Shown piece after piece: positions 59,401-64,000 of a DNA stretch of 64,000 bases. The DNA is from Verrucomicrobia bacterium UBA3841 (GTDB taxonomy: Bacteria; Verrucomicrobiota; Kiritimatiellia; RFP12; UBA1067): NCBI GenBank assembly GCA_002392765.1, contig DGHT01000010.1, positions 51,562-115,561 of the forward strand, read 5' to 3'. Position 1 is the first letter of the stretch, and each line of letters opens with the position of its first letter. The notes below the pieces were generated by a model. That model made no database searches and was not told where the DNA came from. It saw only the letters and a list, made by a program, of their open reading frames with translations. A program made the position numbers and the translations under genes.

Positions 59401-60687
59401 TCCATCAAGGTAGGCTCCGTCGTAAACCTTGTAACAGGCGATTCCGGGTCTAAGAGCGGGGTTGTCACAAAGAACACTTCCGGAATAATTGAGATAAGCT
59501 GGATTAAAGGAAGTACGACCGTTTCAACGGAGTATCCTTATTCTGACATCAAAGATGCTACTGTGATGCCGGCAGAGAAGTTTTATGCCGGCAGAACGCC
59601 TGCGTCGATCGGCGCGGCGACACGTGGTGGCACCGGTTACGGCGACGCGGCGACCGAGTCCACGGTGATGAAGGTTCTCTGGTGGCTCAAGGCGACCCAG
59701 AGGCCCGACGGCAGCTGGACGGGCGGCGGGTCGCAGCTCGCCAACACGGCGTTTGCGATACTCACCTTCCTCGCCCACGGCGAATTCCCGAACTCTCCGT
59801 CTCCGTACAGGAAAGATTTCGGTCCCGTTGTCCAGAAGGGCATCGAGTGGCTGATCGGATCGCTTGAGGTCGGAAGCCAGGGCGTACGCATGAAGGGTGC
59901 CGACGGCAACGAATACGCCTTCCTGATCGCAACATACGCGCTCTGCGAGGCGTACGGCACGACGAAGGATCCCGAGTGCAAGAAAGCCGCGATGCAGACC
60001 TTGAAACGCATCATCGACGGACAGTCGCCGACCGGAGGCTGGGACTACCGGATCAACCCCAAGTCCACGAGAGACGACCTTTCCTTCGCCGGGTGGGCGC
60101 TGCAGGCGCTCAAGGCCGGCAAGATGGCCGGACTTCACCCCGAGGGCCTCGACCAGTGCATCAAGAAGGCGGTGAAATGCCTTCAGACGCGTTCCTTCTA
60201 CAAAGACCACTTCACCTACTGCGCGAACTCGCGCGGACATCCCGGCCTTACCGCAACCGGGTGCCTTGCGATGCAGCTTCTCGGATACGGCAACAGCAAG
60301 GAAGTGCGCGCGGCGCTCGACTATATGAAGGACTGGCGTCCTTCGTTCGAGAAGGGCGGCGTCGGCGAGAATTTCGCCAGGGACTGCCCCTCTCCCCAGT
60401 ACTACTGCTACTATGCCACGCAGTGCAAGTATCAGGCCGGCATGAAGGCGGGTGCGGTGAAGAGCAACGAGATGCTCTGGCAGAAATGGAACGCAGAGAT
60501 GAAGAAGCTCTATCCTTCCGCGATCAAGAATCTTCCCGCGAAGGTGAAGGACTGGACTGGCAAGGAGCACAAGCAGGGCTATTTCGAGAACAAAGACCAG
60601 TTCTCGACGAGGCCCGTGATGGACAGTTGCCTGGTTGCCCTCCAGCTGATGGTGTACTATCGATACCCGCCAAATTCAGGAATATAA
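56500..60687 (+). CDS. Ser/Thr protein kinase with LysM and terpenoid-cyclase-like C-terminal domain
   Basis: 1395 residues. The TTG at 56500 is taken as the start because the second kinase has ATG at the matching place and similarity holds from there; ATG 56533 is the alternative. The Hanks kinase domain is complete: GQGGMGSVWLAED, AIKML, VVHRDVKPGNVMI, YILDFGIARE and LYMSPEQL. It carries repeat insertions in the alphaD-alphaE loop and in the alphaG region. A membrane helix (VLAVLAFVAAIAVGWLY, about residue 372-390) separates it from a periplasmic part: coiled coil, a degenerate LysM (YIVKSGDT), a clear LysM (YYNVRAGDTLTLIASAFGME), an SH3-like segment, and residues about 1050-1395 with an alpha/alpha toroid resembling prenyltransferase/squalene-cyclase repeats (RPDGSWTGGG, PTGGWDYRI). 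I infer peptidoglycan sensing outside and phosphorylation inside. Confidence 0.88.
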   Translation: MTYNTISNDVTMAGGVQGTLLANRYRIVKQLGQGGMGSVWLAEDTQLDNKLFAIKMLPSILVSNKRAYRQLKDEALVAMKLSHPNIVTLRAFEENNGNPFLVMDYIDGQTLDDYIGERPTGGTAVSAVYNGEHGTGNGEQGTGNGRARSPSAPQGGLPESDVLRILRPIAAALDYAHSKGVVHRDVKPGNVMIAKDGTPYILDFGIAREIQETMTRVTGKLSSGTLLYMSPEQLNGDAPKKEQDIYSFAAMVYECLKGEPPFSRGNIEFQIMNKQPEPLTDASTTGSLPVGVNGRDARSPSVAAGVMSGLAKKPEDRPPTCSAVLEGNVSRGGAETRRNEYGNGRARTPAAPVGKEFSRGGAETQRTNGAGKVLAVLAFVAAIAVGWLYVNARAARSTGGTYPPRPKAEVALASSMRGGVPPVARQETTGGMGVPPVAAKTSSISSPGCEAESERPAKLEHKPAPRAAAEKTERPGEKNQAREREMPRQKEVEARETEEAERAAETARGERKLDNARMLKDARAALSLLYKDPMQHGHFDSKNVPLTQVQQDLLSPLFNVMLAKECEYMSLLNMFSENHPEIKEKKSEWDKAVDKFKSVVSVLQSGLSQDSPVHDVREAVSVLVKEPMRYETVAMYLSMAQRKRLSPVFKDLVLVEADLEILRTKYAEIAPVVVSAKQKRQEILEEFKTLAGQCLENKQAASGEYIVKSGDTRSGTAFGHGTADKSLKALNGRANAEASREKALKALKEAVSLGALTYAKENVKNANTVYRRAKNELDGMKFADAVSLFDKAAEQFDESATVAKNVRIALDAIAKVPMEYKAVRDRLPGDMQGGLDPYFQNLSKAMQECDELCEKYAESNPKVVEKRGEIRELRRNFYRAVLISSAYVKDRTSGTMYYNVRAGDTLTLIASAFGMEIMDLKALNGLKGDVVNIGWSLKVSNVSLSPNRDLSRNQESSQDRERDDMLSSIKVGSVVNLVTGDSGSKSGVVTKNTSGIIEISWIKGSTTVSTEYPYSDIKDATVMPAEKFYAGRTPASIGAATRGGTGYGDAATESTVMKVLWWLKATQRPDGSWTGGGSQLANTAFAILTFLAHGEFPNSPSPYRKDFGPVVQKGIEWLIGSLEVGSQGVRMKGADGNEYAFLIATYALCEAYGTTKDPECKKAAMQTLKRIIDGQSPTGGWDYRINPKSTRDDLSFAGWALQALKAGKMAGLHPEGLDQCIKKAVKCLQTRSFYKDHFTYCANSRGHPGLTATGCLAMQLLGYGNSKEVRAALDYMKDWRPSFEKGGVGENFARDCPSPQYYCYYATQCKYQAGMKAGAVKSNEMLWQKWNAEMKKLYPSAIKNLPAKVKDWTGKEHKQGYFENKDQFSTRPVMDSCLVALQLMVYYRYPPNSGI
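56857..56965 (+). repeat. Repeat cluster in the kinase-1 alphaD-alphaE loop
   Basis: ACTGGGGGAACG and AACGGCCGTCTCGGCCGTT open a truncated palindromic element, followed by a GGGGAAC heptamer tract to 56931 and then a GGTAGGGCGCG...CGCGCC module. The second kinase has the last module in common but different repeats before it, at exactly the same place in the fold. Confidence 0.8.
57351..57402 (+). repeat. Double hairpin in the kinase-1 alphaG region
   Basis: AACGGGCAGCTTGCCCGTT is followed by GAACGGGCGAGACGCCCGTTC and TCCCAGT. The two hairpins are translated as TGSLPVGVNGRDARSPS. The same pair occurs in the second kinase at 61560-61611. Confidence 0.8.
57487..57600 (+). repeat. GGAGACGCGGAG and GGGCGCGGACTCCGGCCGCGCC repeats in kinase 1
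   Basis: Two runs of GCGGAGGCGC(G/A)GAGACGC(G/A)GAG flank one GC-rich hairpin. They encode the Arg/Gly-rich segment between the kinase domain and the membrane helix. The arrangement is nearly the same in the second kinase (61696-61810). Confidence 0.7.
57691..57815 (+). repeat. 93-bp palindromic unit plus partial unit in kinase 1
   Basis: One 93-bp unit starts ACTGGGGGAACGTATCCCCC at 57691, and a shortened unit follows at 57784. The unit is 31 codons and read as TGGTYPPRPKAEVALASSMR with GGVPPVARQET. In uvrA the matching DNA is read in another frame. Confidence 0.85.
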
Positions 60688-60690
60688 GAT

Positions 60691-63600
60691 ATGACCTGTG
60701 ACACTATAAGCAACGATATGACGATGGCGGGAGGCGTTGAGGGCACGCTTCTCGCGAATCGGTATCGCATTGTAAAACAGCTCGGCCAGGGTGGGATGGG
60801 GAGTGTGTGGCTCGCGGAGGATACGCAGCTCGACAACAAGCCTTTCGCCATCAAGATGCTGCCGAGCATTCTTGTCTCCAACAAGCGCGCGTACCGCCAG
60901 TTGAAGGACGAGGCGCTTGTGGCGATGAAACTGTCGCACCCGAATATCGTGACGCTAAGAGCCTTCGAGGAGAACAACGGCAACCCATTCCTCGTAATGG
61001 ACTATATCGAGGGCGAGACGCTGGACGATTATCTGGCGGAGCATTGTGGTGATGTTTTAACGCAGAGTCGCAGAGACGCAGAGGAGCATGGGGCTGGCGC
61101 GCCGCAGCCGGTAGGGTCACGCGTCCCGCGTGACCGCGATGGTAGGGCGCGATCACCGAGCGCGCCGCAGGGAGGTCTCCCCGAATCCGACGTTCTCCGC
61201 ATCCTCCGTCCCATCGCCGCCGCGCTTGATTACGCGCATTCTAAGGGTGTTGTCCATCGCGACGTAAAACCCGGCAACGTGATGATCGCAAAGGATGGAA
61301 CCCCGTACATCCTGGATTTCGGAATCGCTCGCGAGATACAGGAAACGATGACGCGCGTGACAGGCAAGCTTTCCAGCGGCACATTGCTCTACATGTCGCC
61401 GGAGCAGTTGAACGGCGATGCGCCGAAAAAAGAACAGGATATCTATTCTTTTGCCGCGATGGTGTACGAGTGCTTGAAGGGCGAGCCGCCGTTCAGCAGG
61501 GGGAACATCGAATTCCAGATCATGAACAAGCAGCCGGAACCGCTGACGGACGCCAGTACAACGGGCAGCTTGCCCGTTGGCGTGAACGGGCGAGACGCCC
61601 GTTCTCCCAGTGTCGCGGCATCCGTAATGTCCGGTCTCGCGAAGAAGCCGGAGGACCGCCCGAAGACTTGTGCGGCAGTGCTGGAGGGGAATGTCTCACG
61701 CGGAGGCGCGGAGACGCGGAGAAACGAATATGGCAACGGTAGGGCGCGGACTCCGGCCGCGCCGGTGGGGAAGGAATTCTCGCGCGGAGGCGCGGAGACG
61801 CAGAGAACGAACGGTGCAGGCAAGGTGCTGGCGGTTCTGGCGTTCGTTGCGGCTATAGCCGTCGGATGGTTGTATGTGAACGCGCGAGCCGCGCGTTCTA
61901 CTGGGGGAACGTATCCCCCGAGGCCGAAGGCCGAAGTCGCCTTGGCGAGTTCAATGCGGGGTGGCGTCCCGCCCGTTGCGAGGAAAGAAACCACTGGGGG
62001 AACGTATCCCCCGAGGCCGAAGGCCGAAGTCGCCTTGGCGAGCTCAATGCGGGGTGGCGTCCCGCCCGTTGCGAGGCAAGAAACCACTGGGGGAACGGGC
62101 GTCCCGCCCGTTATATTCGATGCCGGGCATGAGGGTGTGCAGCGTCGTGACTCCGAGCCCGCGCACATTGCAGTAGCGAATCAGACGCCGACCGTTATCG
62201 TCGATCTTCCGCCAGAGAAGCCGCAGCCGCCCGTCGTCACCAATGCGCCTGCGGCGGGGGAGGATTTGACGCGCTTGGCGGAATTGAGGAAGAATATTTA
62301 CTGGAAGAAACGCGCTGTCGAACAGCGAAAAGGCGAATTGAAAAAGTATCGTGAGGATGCGGATGGACTTTCCGGCAAAATAGATGAAGCGGACCGTCTT
62401 TGCCGGAAGATATCGAAGGCAGACGCAGCACCGACCGTCTCCGCGACCGAAACGATATTTTCGGAGTTGCGTGATGATGCCGATATGTTTGACAAGACGC
62501 TTGTGTGGCTTGCGGACAACAAGGCCTTGCGCGACGATGCGCGCAAACTTGCCGGGGGACTTGCCGAGCTTGACGGAGACCTTGGCAGGTTCAAGGCGAA
62601 GGATCTTGCATACGAGCCGTATGCCAAAGGCATGGAGAATCGAAAAAGTGGGAAGTCTGCGTTTGAGAGCGGCGATTTCGAGAAGGCCAAAGAGAGCTAT
62701 TCGGAGGCGAAGAAGTTGCTTTCTCAGGCCGTGGCGGAATCGCGAAACGCTCTTGTTTCAGCCGCTCTTGCAGGCGCGAGAAAACATTTGCGGGACAAGC
62801 GTTGGGAAGAATGCATTGGAAAGTGCGATGAAGCGCTCGGCTGGGACGCGGCAAACGCCGAGGCGAGGAAGTTGAAGGCCGATGCCAAGAGCCAGTTCGA
62901 TCTTGCCGCAAAGGAGGCTGAGAAGGCTAAGCAAGACGAAGCGCGGGAAAAGATAGAAAATAATCGCGTTATATTCGATGCCGGGCATGAGGGTGTGCAG
63001 CTTTGGGAGGGCGGACCTTATTGGGCAACGACGAACATTGGCGCGGAGAAGCCGGAAGATTACGGCCTCTATTTCTGGTGGGGCGACACGACAGGGCATC
63101 GTCCGTCAGGAACAAAGTTCGACTTTGATTTCTCGAGTGACAACCCGACGATTTATACATGCAGGAAAAGTATATCGGAACTAAAAAGCGCCGGTTGGTT
63201 GACGGGGAGCGGCGTTCTTGCGCCGGAGCATGACGCGGCGCATGTACATTGGGGCGGAAATTGGCGCATTCCGACTATGCAGGAGCTTGGCGACCTCAAC
63301 AGAAAGTGCGACTGGACTTGGACTACGAACGGCGTGAATGGATATAATGTTCGCGGCAAAGGAGCTTATGCCTCCGAGTGCATTTTCCTCCCCTGTGCCG
63401 GCTACGCCGACGGGACTTCGCTCGGCAATGTCGGTTCGCTCGGCAATGCCGGTTCGAATGGCCACTACTGGTCGTCCGTTCCGCGCTCGAACTACAGCCA
63501 CGCGTGGCACCTCACCTTCTATTCGAGGAACCACTTCGCGTACGGCTGCTACTACGACAACGGGCAGCCTGTTCGCCCAGTCCAAGGGTTCGCCAAATAG
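60691..63600 (+). CDS. Ser/Thr protein kinase with C-terminal FISUMP-like domain
   Basis: 969 residues. The kinase domain is almost the same as that of the preceding gene (GQGGMGSVWLAED, HRDVKPGN, DFGIARE, SPEQL), and the similarity extends through the membrane helix, so this is a tandem duplication. Repeat insertions occupy the same two loops with partly different content. After the membrane helix come two full 93-bp repeat units, a coiled-coil region (residues about 530-760; KKRAVEQRKGELKKYREDAD, EKAKQDEAREKIE), and a C-terminal FISUMP-type domain: ATTNIGAEKPEDYGLYFWWG, NWRIPTMQELGDL and HYWSSVPRSNYSHAWHLTFY ending VRPVQGF. FISUMP domains are extracellular modules abundant in Fibrobacter. 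I infer a receptor kinase with a different ligand from its twin. Confidence 0.9.
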   Translation: MTCDTISNDMTMAGGVEGTLLANRYRIVKQLGQGGMGSVWLAEDTQLDNKPFAIKMLPSILVSNKRAYRQLKDEALVAMKLSHPNIVTLRAFEENNGNPFLVMDYIEGETLDDYLAEHCGDVLTQSRRDAEEHGAGAPQPVGSRVPRDRDGRARSPSAPQGGLPESDVLRILRPIAAALDYAHSKGVVHRDVKPGNVMIAKDGTPYILDFGIAREIQETMTRVTGKLSSGTLLYMSPEQLNGDAPKKEQDIYSFAAMVYECLKGEPPFSRGNIEFQIMNKQPEPLTDASTTGSLPVGVNGRDARSPSVAASVMSGLAKKPEDRPKTCAAVLEGNVSRGGAETRRNEYGNGRARTPAAPVGKEFSRGGAETQRTNGAGKVLAVLAFVAAIAVGWLYVNARAARSTGGTYPPRPKAEVALASSMRGGVPPVARKETTGGTYPPRPKAEVALASSMRGGVPPVARQETTGGTGVPPVIFDAGHEGVQRRDSEPAHIAVANQTPTVIVDLPPEKPQPPVVTNAPAAGEDLTRLAELRKNIYWKKRAVEQRKGELKKYREDADGLSGKIDEADRLCRKISKADAAPTVSATETIFSELRDDADMFDKTLVWLADNKALRDDARKLAGGLAELDGDLGRFKAKDLAYEPYAKGMENRKSGKSAFESGDFEKAKESYSEAKKLLSQAVAESRNALVSAALAGARKHLRDKRWEECIGKCDEALGWDAANAEARKLKADAKSQFDLAAKEAEKAKQDEAREKIENNRVIFDAGHEGVQLWEGGPYWATTNIGAEKPEDYGLYFWWGDTTGHRPSGTKFDFDFSSDNPTIYTCRKSISELKSAGWLTGSGVLAPEHDAAHVHWGGNWRIPTMQELGDLNRKCDWTWTTNGVNGYNVRGKGAYASECIFLPCAGYADGTSLGNVGSLGNAGSNGHYWSSVPRSNYSHAWHLTFYSRNHFAYGCYYDNGQPVRPVQGFAK
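61036..61175 (+). repeat. Repeat cluster in the kinase-2 alphaD-alphaE loop
   Basis: An ACGCAGAGTCGCAGAGACGC tract is followed by GTCACGCGTCCCGCGTGAC and the GGTAGGGCGCG...CGCGCC module. All are translated. Kinase 1 has a different insert at the same position, so this loop is a repeat hotspot. Confidence 0.8.
61560..61611 (+). repeat. Double hairpin in the kinase-2 alphaG region
   Basis: This is the counterpart of the pair at 57351-57402 in kinase 1, with the same two palindromes and the same translation. Confidence 0.8.
61900..62108 (+). repeat. Tandem array of 93-bp palindromic units in kinase 2
   Basis: Full units start at 61900 and 61993, and a truncated unit at 62086 ends in AACGGGCGTCCCGCCCGTT. 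Each full unit begins ACTGGGGGAACG and is 31 codons. Kinase 1 has only one full and one partial unit, so the array has changed length since the duplication. Confidence 0.85.
62109..63000 (+). repeat. 34-bp direct repeats bracketing the kinase-2 coiled coil
   Basis: Identical 34-bp sequences at 62109-62142 and 62967-63000 both encode VIFDAGHEGVQ. The second copy leads directly into the FISUMP-like domain, while the first is followed by the coiled-coil region. The arrangement suggests that the coiled-coil segment was inserted by recombination, or that the FISUMP leader was duplicated. Confidence 0.75.
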
Positions 63601-63649
63601 CGACCGAAGGGAGCGCATTCAATTCTTCAATTCTTTAATTCTTCACAAT

Positions 63650-64000
63650 ATGAAATACCGTATCTTCATATCGAGCGTGCAACGGGAGTTTGCCAAGGAG
63701 CGTAGGTCGATTGCCGACTACATCCGCCGGGATGCGCTGTTTGGCAAGTTCTTCGATGTGTTCATATTCGAGGAGACGCCGGCGGCAAATGTTCCAGCCC
63801 AGAAGGTGTATCTTGAGGAGGCTGCGAATTGCGACGTGTATCTCGGACTGATAGGCGCAAAATACGGCAATGAAGACGACAAGGGTGTTTCTCCAACGGA
63901 ACGAGAGTACGACGCAGCCGCAAGGGCTTCTCGGCATATTCTTGTTTTCTTGAAGGGAGGGAATTTGGTTTCTCGGGAAGACAAGGAGGCGGCGTTTCTC
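63650..64000 (+). CDS. DUF4062 domain protein, 3' end beyond the window
   Basis: 117 residues are visible. MKYRIFISSVQREFAKERRS, FFDVFIFEETPA and CDVYLGLIGAKYG match the DUF4062 domain, here of the shorter type often joined to an AlbA-like or helix-turn-helix ATP-binding region. SPTEREYDAA and HILVFLKGG are also typical. A second, different DUF4062 gene lies at 21208. It is 49 bases behind the second kinase, with an AATTCTTCAATTC tract (63618-63645) in the gap. DUF4062 proteins are often part of defence or signalling loci; the function is unknown. Confidence 0.85.
   Translation, partial: MKYRIFISSVQREFAKERRSIADYIRRDALFGKFFDVFIFEETPAANVPAQKVYLEEAANCDVYLGLIGAKYGNEDDKGVSPTEREYDAAARASRHILVFLKGGNLVSREDKEAAFL

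Noticed and set aside
61900..62108. A natural PxxP-rich protein domain in the kinases
   Set aside because: The Pro/Ala/Arg-rich segment is a literal translation of a DNA repeat that is read in other frames in other genes, so it was called a repeat and not a protein domain.

Overview
The window is a G+C-rich chromosomal segment of an uncultured-type bacterium, most likely from the PVC superphylum (Kiritimatiellota, Lentisphaerota or Verrucomicrobiota). This is an inference from several traits: a pilus-type secretin with a long acidic repeat tail and TPR-like region, a eukaryote-like glycogen branching enzyme, a fused SecD-SecF, large secreted beta-helix proteins, Hanks-type kinases carrying FISUMP and LysM modules, and many short hairpin repeats. 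Nearly every gene lies on the + strand, in tightly packed operons. No rRNA, tRNA or CRISPR array was recognised.

Layout. 1-13049: secretin (5' end missing), coaE, rho, a large secreted adhesin-like protein and uvrA. 13212-13973: tilS on the minus strand, diverging from 14067-19767, an operon of glgB, a CsgG-like protein, a transport lipoprotein and the Mla lipid-transport genes mlaE, mlaF and mlaD. 20009-32729: an accessory island, visibly less G+C-rich than its flanks in its first part. It carries TIR-SUMF1, a DUF4062-STAND ATPase with a probable frameshift, a novel 24-residue repeat protein, a metallophosphoesterase, a free-standing RapZ C-terminal domain, two YbjN/Sel1-like exported proteins, a broken gene, an AAA-DUF4143 ATPase, a tyrosine-phosphatase-like protein and an FtsI-like protein that has lost all three catalytic motifs. 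33026-50919: a C10 protease with a beta-helix, then housekeeping genes (recA, nusG-like, folD, secDF, prfB, a carboxynorspermidine-synthase-like gene, ftsB-like, lgt, holA, an EIIA-like gene, a HAD phosphatase and a TagB/TagF-like transferase). 51132-64000: a signalling locus with its own promoter: HTH/zinc regulator, zinc-ribbon SPFH scaffold, zinc-ribbon FHA protein, lipoprotein, CsgG/LpoB-like membrane protein, two tandem Ser/Thr kinases with different C-terminal sensor domains, and a further DUF4062 gene cut by the window end.

The most striking feature crosses these regions. A family of short palindromic DNA elements and short-period tandem repeats sits between genes and also in frame inside coding sequences: the adhesin (two 105-bp copies), uvrA (48 extra codons), both kinases (93-bp units, tandem in one), and the secretin tail. 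The same DNA block is read on both strands and in different frames in different proteins, and hairpin stems change with pairing kept. This looks like a selfish or structural DNA/RNA element tolerated in proteins, comparable to Rickettsia palindromic elements. The second candidate system is the SPFH/FHA/kinase locus.
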